From positions 1 through 21,742 of IMG/VR virus record IMGVR_UViG_3300037493_000288: a stretch of DNA of 21,742 bases; one strand, given 5' to 3'. Source of the DNA: a virus. The number at the start of each line of letters is the position of its first letter. Position 1 is the stretch's first letter. The notes under the pieces were generated by a model. It made no database searches, was not told where the DNA came from, and saw only the letters and a program-made list of their open reading frames with translations. Shown piece by piece: positions 15,034-21,294 of this stretch. A program made the translations under genes and the position numbers.

Positions 15034-16610
15034 TACATTGCACCTTTCATAGCTTCGCCTGCAACTTGAGCCGCCATATCAGGATTAGCTTGTGCGGCTT
15101 GTTGAGCCATTTGCATAGCTTCTTGTTTCATCGTATCACGCTCTGCTGGTGAATTACGCACAGACTGCGGTATCGCCATCTTATCTGCAATCAAGTCTAG
15201 CAACATATCAGTCTTCAATGCGAACTGACCTTCAGGGCCAGCTTGCTGTGTGATTTGCAAGTATTGCATAATGTTTTGCACATCATCCATGTTCTGTGAC
15301 ATGGCTAGTGGCGAGATAGGAGTAACTTTAATCTCAAGACCATTTACTTTTAATGGCAAGTCAATGATGCCACGGTCATCCATAATCTGTAGTATCTTCT
15401 CTACCAATGGAACCATAGTCTCGTTAATCAAACGACCAAACGCAGAACCTAAGTTTTGTGATAGCTGTTTCATGCGCTCAATAACTTCTGTCGCAGAACG
15501 AGCAGACATGTTATCCGGCGGCAATGATTCATCTAGCAAGATAGACTTAATGTTCATACGCAAGTCGTTCATCACGATTTGAGAAACATTGAAGTCACCA
15601 GCGCGTGGTAGAGGCTTCAACGACTCGCCTTGTGGCCCACCGTTACGGGCAACAGGAATAATCACGCCCGGAGCGATTGTGACAGTATTAGGGTTAAGCA
15701 CACCATCATCAGCCGCAGTGTAAACACCAGCAATAGCCAATGAAGCGTTTTTAAGCACTAACTCTAGCACTTTGTTCAATGTCTTAATGTCAGGCAACGC
15801 TGTGATTAACGGGCCACGACCATAGATTTCACCAGCCACTTTCATGTAACGGCTAACAACCCAAGGACTAAACTTCATGCGACGATAGACAATCTCTGAC
15901 TTGCTTTCCTTGTGGATAACATGGTAGCAATAATCACCGCGTTTAGCATCAAACACTGTCGCTTCTATTAGCTCAATATCTTCTGTCGGCTTCTGTTCGA
16001 TTTTGCTCTTTAACGCTCCCTCAATCTTAGCGTCTTTCCATTGCTGGGCAATAGCCTCGCCTTTTAAACGCATGCGACGATACACATTATCCACACGACC
16101 ATTAGCGCCTTCTTCAAACGCTACTAGAAACTGTGGCACTGGTATAAAGTTGATTGGGCTAGTATCGTCACCGGGTTGCACCATCATTACGGATGTGCCT
16201 ACGCACAAGTCTAGCAATGACTCACCAACGGCAATGTCAAAGTTAGATTGCTTGATAGTAGCAAACATCTTCTCTGTGTAAACGTCTAGCGCACCTTGTG
16301 CTTCAGCCTTACGGTCAGCAGGTATATCAGTACCAGCCTCAAGGCGACACCACTTAGTTTGCGGTGGAAATATGCCTGACTGCATACGGTTAGCAAAGCG
16401 TTGTGTAGAGTTGATAGCCGTAGCGTCAAACACACGATTCATCTTCTTAGCGCCGCCTACCTTACCATCATAAAATCCATCGTATAAGTTACGTTGTGGC
16501 AACGCAAACTCATAAGCCTCGTCATATAAGCTACGAAATTCCTCTTTCTTGGTTAGCGCAATCTCGTGACGCTTTAAAATATCTTCCGGTTTTAATCTCA
16601 TTTCAGCCAT
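15033..16610 (-). CDS. Portal / head-to-tail connector protein (gp8-like, 525 aa)
   Basis: The dodecameric ring through which DNA enters and leaves the head. Family marks seen in order: an N-terminal helix pair with EEFRSLYDEAYEFALPQRNLY (about 22-43), then RVFDATAINSTQRFANRMQSGIFPP..KWCRLE, SLLDLCVGTSVMMVQPG, GRGPLITALPDIKTLNKVLE (a strong hallmark), and MSARSATEVIERMKQLSQNLG with FGRLINETMVPLVEKI. It ends in a Gln/Ala/Met-rich tail that probably forms the barrel (MKQEAMQMAQQAAQANPDMAA). The length equals T7 gp8 (536 residues) closely. The start at 16610 is supported by AGGAAAAATT before ATG. The neighbouring terminase, Bbp19-like and scaffold genes agree. I am confident of the family. Confidence 0.95.
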   Translation of the reverse strand: MAEMRLKPEDILKRHEIALTKKEEFRSLYDEAYEFALPQRNLYDGFYDGKVGGAKKMNRVFDATAINSTQRFANRMQSGIFPPQTKWCRLEAGTDIPADRKAEAQGALDVYTEKMFATIKQSNFDIAVGESLLDLCVGTSVMMVQPGDDTSPINFIPVPQFLVAFEEGANGRVDNVYRRMRLKGEAIAQQWKDAKIEGALKSKIEQKPTEDIELIEATVFDAKRGDYCYHVIHKESKSEIVYRRMKFSPWVVSRYMKVAGEIYGRGPLITALPDIKTLNKVLELVLKNASLAIAGVYTAADDGVLNPNTVTIAPGVIIPVARNGGPQGESLKPLPRAGDFNVSQIVMNDLRMNIKSILLDESLPPDNMSARSATEVIERMKQLSQNLGSAFGRLINETMVPLVEKILQIMDDRGIIDLPLKVNGLEIKVTPISPLAMSQNMDDVQNIMQYLQITQQAGPEGQFALKTDMLLDLIADKMAIPQSVRNSPAERDTMKQEAMQMAQQAAQANPDMAAQVAGEAMKGAM

Positions 16611-16618
16611 AATTTTTC

Positions 16619-17203
16619 CTATTCATACCATTCTAAAATTAATTCTGCCATGTGAGCAGTGCCATTGACATTTGTTAATCTAAATACATAAGTTGTTAAT
16701 GGTTTTAATACCATCTCTAAAGCAGAAGTTCCTGCTCCACCAGATTTTTTACCAGAGCCACCAGTAATTATTTCAGCATCAATCTGAGTGCCAGTAACAG
16801 TAACCGTTGGATTAATTAAGATTGCTGATTGACTTGCAGTATCAAGTACACGATGACGATTAATAGCCGTAAATGATGTTCCGCCAGTAACGGTTGACCC
16901 CTCATAAATATAAAGCTCTGCATCTCCGCCACAACTTGCATCAACTAATATGTGTGGAGTTACGCCACTTGCCCATGCAATTGCAATATTAACGCTTGCT
17001 CCTGCTCCAAGCATAGCTGCATCAGGATAGATTCTATATGCTTTAAATGCCCTGCCTTCATGTAACCGCAAATGGTTAATATCCAATATAGGCATTGACC
17101 TATCAGAGCCAACTGTTTGCTGTAAGCCATCCTTGTCTGTATAGGTAGGCGATACAAACCTAGACTTGGTGGTTATGGATTCACGTTCGACTTGAATAGC
17201 CAT
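16619..17203 (-). CDS. Probable virion protein upstream of portal (194 aa)
   Basis: A beta-rich protein starting MAIQVERESITTKSRFVSPTYTDKDG. It has the distinctive blocks DINHLRLHEGRAFKAYRIYP, CGGDAELYIYEG, INPTVTVTGTQIDAEIITGG, TTYVFRLTN and ELILEWYE. I recall proteins with the 'ILD..HL.LHEGRAF' and 'CGGDAE.YLYE' blocks next to the head genes of many phages, annotated only as hypothetical or structural. Composition and conservation fit a decoration or head fibre protein, but this is inferred. A flexible Gly/Ser/Lys loop (GGSGKKSGGAG) separates the last two strands. It has no membrane segment. The start overlaps the preceding stop as TAATG, and the portal follows after eight bases. Confidence 0.75.
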   Translation of the reverse strand: MAIQVERESITTKSRFVSPTYTDKDGLQQTVGSDRSMPILDINHLRLHEGRAFKAYRIYPDAAMLGAGASVNIAIAWASGVTPHILVDASCGGDAELYIYEGSTVTGGTSFTAINRHRVLDTASQSAILINPTVTVTGTQIDAEIITGGSGKKSGGAGTSALEMVLKPLTTYVFRLTNVNGTAHMAELILEWYE

Positions 17204-17355
17204 TAGTCATCCATTTCATCTTCAGGCATATCTTCAATAAGCGACTTTTTCTTTTCTTTAGATTGTTTTGCAAGCATCTGCATTACATACTTAGATAAAC
17301 GCTTATCTTTCTTTAAATCTTCTGCGTCAAGCTCTACGCTAACTTCTACTTTCAT
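17203..17355 (-). CDS. Very small acidic-tailed protein (50 aa), unknown
   Basis: Not recognised. It is a 50-residue charged protein starting MKVEVSVELDAEDLKKDKRLSK, with a Lys-rich middle (KQSKEKKKSLI) and an acidic end (EDMPEDEMDD). It has no membrane helix or cysteine. It is locked into the operon at both sides: its ATG overlaps the stop of the 52-residue gene (ATGA), and its TAA overlaps the start of the 194-residue gene (TAATG). This tight coupling and the absence of non-coding space make it a real gene in spite of its length. Confidence 0.65.
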   Translation of the reverse strand: MKVEVSVELDAEDLKKDKRLSKYVMQMLAKQSKEKKKSLIEDMPEDEMDD

Positions 17356-17510
17356 TTCTTTTTCATCCTTTCAGCTTCAGACATGGCAATAGCAATAGCT
17401 TGCTTATCGTCAGTAACTACTGGGCCACCTTTGCCAGAATGTAATGTGCCAGCCTTATACTCACGCATTACTTTAGATACTTTCTTTTGCATCTTGGTTT
17501 TTTCTTTCAT
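17352..17510 (-). CDS. Very small basic protein (52 aa), DUF6496-like
   Basis: A 52-residue basic protein, MKEKTKMQKKVSKVMREYKA, then a GTLHSGKGGPVVTDDKQAIA segment and IAMSEAERMKKK. The pattern 'KV..VM.E.K.G.L.SG.G..V....QAIAIALSEA' is, from memory, that of the DUF6496 group, small proteins common in phages and bacteria with no known function. High lysine content would allow nucleic-acid contact (inference). An AGGA Shine-Dalgarno stands eight bases before the ATG. It starts three bases after the preceding gene and overlaps the next by four bases. Confidence 0.7.
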   Translation of the reverse strand: MKEKTKMQKKVSKVMREYKAGTLHSGKGGPVVTDDKQAIAIAMSEAERMKKK

Positions 17511-17513
17511 GGC

Positions 17514-17741
17514 TTATCCTAATGTGCTTGTTGCTGATAAACCTTCTTGTGCATTAACTCTAGCATCAGAAAGCAAAGCACGAGAACCGCCGCGTGTACG
17601 GGCATTTTTCTTAGCCGCTAATTGCTCAGCCATGCTGCCTTCTACACCCATAGAGTTTGCCAACAGTTTAACTGGAGATGCTTCTGCAACCATATTTGCT
17701 GTTGCTGCTGACTTTGGCGTTCCGCCAACTACTTTGCCCAT
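17514..17741 (-). CDS. Small protein (75 aa), paralogue of its upstream neighbour
   Basis: A 75-residue protein starting MGKVVGGTPKSAATANMV. Its C-terminal half (EQLAAKKNARTRGGSRALLS, then DARVNAQEGLSATSTLG) matches the C-terminal half of the preceding 80-residue protein at about 20 of 37 positions by eye, and both begin MGK(L/V)(I/V)GG. The pair therefore arose by tandem duplication. The ARxRGGxRxLLS block resembles the endings of small proteins found between terminase and portal in other phages; their role is unknown. It has an AGGAG Shine-Dalgarno, and only one base separates it from the preceding stop. A structural or assembly role is inferred from position. Confidence 0.72.
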   Translation of the reverse strand: MGKVVGGTPKSAATANMVAEASPVKLLANSMGVEGSMAEQLAAKKNARTRGGSRALLSDARVNAQEGLSATSTLG

Positions 17742-17742
17742 G

Positions 17743-17985
17743 CTATGCTCCTAGTGTAGTAGAAGAAGTAACGCCTTCTTCAGGATTTAAACGCGATTCA
17801 GATAACAACATACGCGCACCACCTCTTGCTCTGGCTAAACGCTTGGATGCAATTTGCTCACCAAGGTCACGCTTCTCTGCTTCTGTCTGCTGACGTAGCT
17901 TTTCTGTCTCAGCTTGAGATTGTTTCAATTGTTCTTGAGCTGCGGCTGCTGAAGCACCACCGCCACCGCCAATAAGTTTACCCAT
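17743..17985 (-). CDS. Small protein (80 aa) with coiled coil and RGG-LLS C-terminus
   Basis: An 80-residue protein: MGKLIGGGGGASAAAAQEQL at the N-terminus, a Gln/Glu/Lys-rich helix (residues about 16-50, a likely coiled coil), then KRLARARGGARMLLSESRLN and EEGVTSSTTLGA. The C-terminal block is shared with the next gene, its paralogue. The glycine/alanine-rich N-terminus could be a flexible or membrane-near element, but there is no real transmembrane helix. Similar short proteins ending in an ARxRGG..LLS block occur near terminase and portal genes of other phages, where their function is unknown. The Shine-Dalgarno is TAGGAG before ATG, and the start follows the previous stop by two bases. 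Confidence 0.72.
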   Translation of the reverse strand: MGKLIGGGGGASAAAAQEQLKQSQAETEKLRQQTEAEKRDLGEQIASKRLARARGGARMLLSESRLNPEEGVTSSTTLGA

Positions 17986-17987
17986 TT

Positions 17988-18476
17988 TTATCTCCTAACC
18001 ATCAAATCATAATCTTGTTTATCATCACTATACTGCTTCATGGTGCATTCAGATATAAACCCGATAGCTTTGCCCCAAGAAATAGCTCGCGCATCAGACG
18101 TTTTAACAGTTATTTGCAATCTATGCAAGCCCATAGCTATCTCAGCCATATCTGCCAGTGTAATTCCTATCTTAGTCATGGCGATTGGCCGAGTTCTTGC
18201 TACGTCTCCAATGACTGACCACATTTCAGCCACGCCTTTCCACAAAGGAACGCATCCAAAACAGGCGACTGGCTCACCATATAGGAAACAAGTATAAGCA
18301 AAGCCGTGTTGTGCTTGACTTTCTAATAATGCCCTAACTCCAACTATCCGTTGAGCTGAATACCCTGCAAATTCTCCTGCAGAAATATCCATAGCATGCT
18401 CAACTAGGAACGGAACTAGGATAAGCCCATTAACTTTTGGAATATTATCGTTTATGTCTTTAATATTTAAATACAT
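17988..18476 (-). CDS. GNAT-like / T7 gp13-like protein (162 aa)
   Basis: It resembles the phage proteins of the T7 gp13 group, which have an N-acetyltransferase-like fold. Seen: a beta strand pair with FAYTCFLYGEPVACFGCVPLW (substrate or cofactor side), MWSVIGDVARTRPI, and a C-terminal block HRLQITVKTSDARAISWGKA, IGFISECTMKQYSDDKQDYDLM. That block has the usual GNAT ending 'A..W...lGF..E...r.Y......Y......R'. A canonical acetyl-CoA loop (RxxGxG/A) is not obvious, so activity is doubtful. In T7, gp13 is needed for correct virion assembly. I chose the ATG at 18476; a GTG at 18485 in the same frame is possible and would add three residues. Neither has a clear Shine-Dalgarno. The gene overlaps the terminase end by 17 bases. 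Confidence 0.75.
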   Translation of the reverse strand: MYLNIKDINDNIPKVNGLILVPFLVEHAMDISAGEFAGYSAQRIVGVRALLESQAQHGFAYTCFLYGEPVACFGCVPLWKGVAEMWSVIGDVARTRPIAMTKIGITLADMAEIAMGLHRLQITVKTSDARAISWGKAIGFISECTMKQYSDDKQDYDLMVRR

Positions 18477-20016
18477 CGAAGTCACTCATAACAGTTCTTG
18501 CAAAGATTGGGCCACTTGCGGCTAGTGGATTGCGTGTCATGCGCTTATGTTCGCCACCACCAAGCATTAAATAGCCAAAAGCGTCACCAACGTGTGAGTG
18601 TTCGTTCTTATTTGGTGCGTCACGGAAGCGTTCTTGCCCTGCGCCTACAGAAACACGCTTGAAATGGTACCCACCAGCCAATGATTTACGTAACATCTTG
18701 CATGAAGTGTCCACAATTAGGCCAGGCTTCCCATCAATGAGTCGTTGCATTGGTGCCGCAGCGCCTTCACGACGTACTTTAAAGTCATTTGAGTGCGTAG
18801 GTTGCGCTCTTAGCCCTAGTGTTCGCAGATAATCAAAGGCTGTGACCTCATAAATGGCATCTCGTTGCATACCGGCAGGGTCGCCCCACATCATAATCTG
18901 TGCTTTAGGGTATCTAGCGTTCAATTCTGCCAGCAATTGCTGACCAAAACGCTCTAGCCCCATGTCTTCTGTGACTATTTCATGTAACACTACCCATCTG
19001 CCATTAGATAAACGCTGTCCAATGACTGCTGCTGGTGTCAAACCAAAGTCCAAACCTATCTGTATAGGCTGTGAATCGTCGTATTCCACGGTAGCAGACA
19101 TCATTTGGTCATTATATTCTGGCCATACAGGGCGACCTTCTTGCACATAGGTATACTTACCCTCGGCATAACAACGAATCCAGTCCAAGTTCTTACCACC
19201 AAGCATCTGTGGATAGTAACCAGCAGGCAGATTGTTTAAGTTCTCTGCTTTAGGATTAATCTTCCACCAGCGACCAGACGCAAAGATGTGGTCATTGGCT
19301 TCAGGATTGTCAGGCAGGTCAGATGGGTCAACTTCTATCACGCCACCGGGCTGATTAAAGAATTTCCAAGCGTATGCGCCAGTTACTTTCTCTTTCTCAG
19401 CTACCCTATGCCACCAATGGTCGTCATCCATAGGGTTGGTGTCCATGAATACACCATGCCATGTAGCGCCACCATCACGTTTAGTAGGATAACGGCCCAC
19501 CCTGTGTGTAAGCCCATCAATTACAGCCTTTGGCAATTCTCGCGCCTCGTTTACCCACGCACCAGTCAACTCTAACGACAACAACTTACGCACATCTTTA
19601 GGTTGGTCTAGCGCTAAGAAGATAACTTCGCAATCTACACCAGCAGCTTCACCTTTTGCAGGCAAACGGATGTGGTGAGTAATAGGCGGAGTCCAAAGCA
19701 ATGGGCCAAACGTAGATTCTGGAAACAAGTCTAGCCATGTCTTGATGGTAGTCGTCTTTAACATAGGATAACTGTTCCGCACTACGGCAAAACGCGTGTA
19801 TCTAATGTTATCCACAGGAGAAGGCTTCTGTTGTAGCGCTTTAATGAATATCTTTGCACAGCAAGCGTATGACTTTCCACTACCTACAGGCCCCATTAAG
19901 CCTTGCACAAAGGAATCGTCTTGCAGGAACCTATATACCTCTGGGCTTTTACTGAAGTTTAGGTTTAAGCCATCAAAAGATACCTGTTTACCACTTTGTT
20001 CTTTAACTTTCGCCAT
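18460..20016 (-). CDS. terL: Terminase large subunit (518 aa)
   Basis: The motor and nuclease that package DNA into the procapsid. The N-terminal ATPase has Walker A GPVGSGKS (42-49), an adenine/Arg region VVRNSYPMLKTTT (78-90), a Walker B-like strand with the catalytic acid, AWVNEARE (153-160), and the coupling motif DTNP (192-195). The C-terminal RNase H-like nuclease shows the three expected acids: D323 in GLDFGLTP, D379 in WGDPAG and D478 in HVGDAFGYL. All key residues are present, so it should be active. The length is usual. The start has GAGG six bases upstream and overlaps the small-subunit gene by 14 bases. Unlike in T7, where terminase is the last gene, it lies before the portal. Confidence 0.96.
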   Translation of the reverse strand: MAKVKEQSGKQVSFDGLNLNFSKSPEVYRFLQDDSFVQGLMGPVGSGKSYACCAKIFIKALQQKPSPVDNIRYTRFAVVRNSYPMLKTTTIKTWLDLFPESTFGPLLWTPPITHHIRLPAKGEAAGVDCEVIFLALDQPKDVRKLLSLELTGAWVNEARELPKAVIDGLTHRVGRYPTKRDGGATWHGVFMDTNPMDDDHWWHRVAEKEKVTGAYAWKFFNQPGGVIEVDPSDLPDNPEANDHIFASGRWWKINPKAENLNNLPAGYYPQMLGGKNLDWIRCYAEGKYTYVQEGRPVWPEYNDQMMSATVEYDDSQPIQIGLDFGLTPAAVIGQRLSNGRWVVLHEIVTEDMGLERFGQQLLAELNARYPKAQIMMWGDPAGMQRDAIYEVTAFDYLRTLGLRAQPTHSNDFKVRREGAAAPMQRLIDGKPGLIVDTSCKMLRKSLAGGYHFKRVSVGAGQERFRDAPNKNEHSHVGDAFGYLMLGGGEHKRMTRNPLAASGPIFARTVMSDFDVFKY

Positions 20017-20464
20017 CTACTACCTCAGCTTCTATAGGGTCTGGAGCTACAATGTTTACGCCAATGACTGAAGGCTTGTCAGATTCTTGCGCTTGGTCTA
20101 ATAACCCAGACGCTTTAGCCAATAACCGGAGTACACCGATTTTATCGAATAACTCAATATCCAATGTCGTCGTCGCGTTACCATCCTTGTCATAGCGAGT
20201 GTTCGATTTAATGCTTTTAATTGCCTGAAGTGCGTGTTCCGGTATGTCCTTCGATGCCTTAACTTTAATCGTGCCATTTTCATCCCAACTCATTATGTCA
20301 GTAAGGTTTGTGTTAGCCATGGTTAACAGTGCATAAGCCACGGCCTCACGGTTAGCCTCTAGTGTTGCAGAACGTTCTAATGTCTTCTGTATAGTGCGAA
20401 CACCACCGTAGTTCTTTAGGGATGGTATTCGTTTAATCTTACGCGTATCTTCTGTCTCAGCCAT
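20003..20464 (-). CDS. Probable terminase small subunit (153 aa)
   Basis: It is placed directly before the large subunit and overlaps it by 14 bases. The C-terminal half has the pattern common to many small subunits: ANTNLTDIMSWDENGTIKVK, then ASKDIPEHALQAIKSIKS, and DIELFDKIGVLRLLAKASGLLD ('..D...w...G.v.......l.p....aIksik...... .i.l.DK..aL..L.k..G'). The N-terminal half (KRIPSLKNYGGVRTIQKTLERSATLEANREAVAYALLTMA) shows no clear DNA-binding helix-turn-helix and is shorter than in the usual family. DNA recognition may therefore be divergent. The protein would choose the packaging site and stimulate the large subunit. The ATG overlaps the end of the RusA gene by eight bases. Confidence 0.75.
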   Translation of the reverse strand: MAETEDTRKIKRIPSLKNYGGVRTIQKTLERSATLEANREAVAYALLTMANTNLTDIMSWDENGTIKVKASKDIPEHALQAIKSIKSNTRYDKDGNATTTLDIELFDKIGVLRLLAKASGLLDQAQESDKPSVIGVNIVAPDPIEAEVVDGES

Positions 20465-20807
20465 TTATTACCTCTAATATAACTATGCAAGCACCATTAG
20501 GGCATGGGTCACCACGCGTTATGTGCAAATCGTCTACTTGACTGTCATCATCGTATACACCAGCGTTCATCATCGCATCGAGAATAGCTTTGAGCAGATT
20601 GTCAATATCAAATATGCGACGACTACGAGGGCGAATAACAATGCCCACACGCAAGCGAGCATCGCCAAGTTTAGGAATTGCATTATTAATAACATATTCC
20701 TGCACAGCGCTTTTAAACTCCACACCAGCTTTAGATAAAAATCGTCGCTTTCCATTGGCTCTCCAGTAAGTATTAACGCTTGGCGGATATGGCAACGTCA
20801 ATATCAT
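20457..20807 (-). CDS. rusA: RusA-type Holliday junction resolvase (116 aa)
   Basis: A small homodimeric nuclease that cuts four-way DNA junctions. The start MILTLPYPPSVNTYWR is the usual RusA opening (PPS.N..wR). The core is FDIDNLLKAILDAMM..AGV, followed by DDDSQVDDLHITRG. The catalytic acids correspond to D67, D69 and a D in the later SQVDDL block (D92/D93), with the conserved lysine K73. The length is that of the family (about 120 residues). In phages such enzymes resolve branched DNA before packaging, which fits its place directly before the terminase genes. The start overlaps the stop of the preceding ribbon-helix-helix gene (ATGA), and the end overlaps the next gene. A complete and probably active enzyme. 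Confidence 0.93.
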   Translation of the reverse strand: MILTLPYPPSVNTYWRANGKRRFLSKAGVEFKSAVQEYVINNAIPKLGDARLRVGIVIRPRSRRIFDIDNLLKAILDAMMNAGVYDDDSQVDDLHITRGDPCPNGACIVILEVING

Positions 20808-20989
20808 TTAGCCAACCTGCTAATCCGTTCATTTAAACTACCATCATTGTATTTACTAAGGTAGGACTTTAAAGCATTGTTAATAATATGCGCCCTAGGC
20901 ATCTCTAATTCTTGGTGGGCAATGTCAAGCAAGGCTCTGCTCTTAGGAGTTAGCCTTACTAAGAAGTTATTGTAATCACTAGCAGCCAT
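20804..20989 (-). CDS. Ribbon-helix-helix-like small protein (61 aa)
   Basis: A 61-residue protein, MAASDYNNFLVRLTPKSRAL, then LDIAHQELEMPRAHIINNAL and KSYLSKYNDGSLNERISRLAK. A short beta strand (FLVRLTP) followed by two helices with 'A..........A.ii..AL..yl' is the layout of Arc/MetJ-type ribbon-helix-helix DNA-binding proteins, so it may be a transcriptional regulator acting on its own or a nearby promoter (inference). The Shine-Dalgarno is GAGGA (AGAGGATATAGATTATG). It overlaps the upstream 44-residue gene by 11 bases and the RusA gene by four bases. A family match would decide. Confidence 0.7.
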   Translation of the reverse strand: MAASDYNNFLVRLTPKSRALLDIAHQELEMPRAHIINNALKSYLSKYNDGSLNERISRLAK

Positions 20990-21113
20990 AATCTATATCC
21001 TCTAAGTCGTTCTCTTTCTCTAATCTCTCTATTTCGCCAAAAGCAGTCTTAACGTAATACAGAATAAACGTCACTAGCAATAAACAGCTAGTCCCAATCA
21101 ATACTAAATCCAT
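20979..21113 (-). CDS. Tiny single-pass membrane protein (44 aa)
   Basis: The first gene of the minus-strand unit, 44 residues. A hydrophobic helix comes first (MDLVLIGTSCLLLVTFILYYV, residues about 3-21), then a charged, possibly coiled-coil cytoplasmic tail (GEIERLEKENDLEDIDYGC). An AAAGGG Shine-Dalgarno lies eight bases before ATG, and a candidate promoter lies about 35 bases further upstream. The stop falls 11 bases inside the next gene, so translation may be coupled. The layout (short N-out helix and charged tail) occurs in small phage membrane proteins, for example of lysis or superinfection-exclusion type, but nothing identifies the role. Real coding is supported by the signals rather than by homology. 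Confidence 0.6.
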   Translation of the reverse strand: MDLVLIGTSCLLLVTFILYYVKTAFGEIERLEKENDLEDIDYGC

Positions 21114-21146
21114 TTGTCAACCCTTTATATATCTTATCCATATCTG

Positions 21147-21174
21147 AGTATAACATAATAAATGTCTTGCACAA
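21147..21174 (-). promoter_or_regulatory. Candidate promoter of the minus-strand unit
   Basis: On the minus strand TTGTGC (21169-21174), a 16-base spacer and TATACT (21147-21152) lie about 35 bases before the first gene of the unit. The -10 is five of six, the -35 three of six. It overlaps the -35 of the opposite promoter. Confidence 0.5.
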
Positions 21175-21194
21175 TATAACGATTGGGGTATAAT
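21167..21194 (+). promoter_or_regulatory. Candidate promoter of the structured RNA and HNH gene
   Basis: TTGCAC (21167-21172), a 16-base spacer and a perfect TATAAT (21189-21194). Transcription would start near 21201, just at the first hairpin of the RNA. It shares its -35 bases with the divergent minus-strand promoter. Confidence 0.6.
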
Positions 21195-21198
21195 AACT

Positions 21199-21294
21199 TT
21201 ATCTGTTCTAGCCAGATAAGAGCTTATTAATTGTGGTGTTGCCGGTGGGGATTCCTGCTGGGCTAGACAGCATCACATTTAATAGGCTTTTTTT
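21199..21294 (+). ncRNA. Structured leader RNA with loop-bulge pseudoknot upstream of HNH gene
   Basis: Hairpin 1: TTATCTG (21199-21205) pairs CAGATAA (21213-21219) with loop TTCTAGC. Hairpin 2: 21221-21241 pairs with 21268-21288, giving 20 of 21 pairs (17 Watson-Crick, three G-T) with one T-T mismatch. Inside it an eight-pair stem, 21242-21249 with 21254-21261, closes a GATT loop. Between inner and outer stem on the 3' side lies a six-base bulge, GCTAGA (21262-21267), exactly complementary to TCTAGC (21207-21212) in the loop of hairpin 1. A loop-to-bulge pseudoknot is therefore likely. Hairpin 2 ends in TTTTTTT (21288-21294) directly before the HNH ATG at 21295. The element may be a small RNA with its own terminator, an attenuator, or a ribosome-site-masking leader. 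It matches no RNA family that I recognise. Confidence 0.7.

Noticed and set aside
21199-21294. Self-cleaving ribozyme (hammerhead, twister, HDV-like) or tRNA
   Set aside because: No CTGATGA/GAAA hammerhead core, no recognisable twister or HDV core, and no acceptor, anticodon and T-arm pattern.
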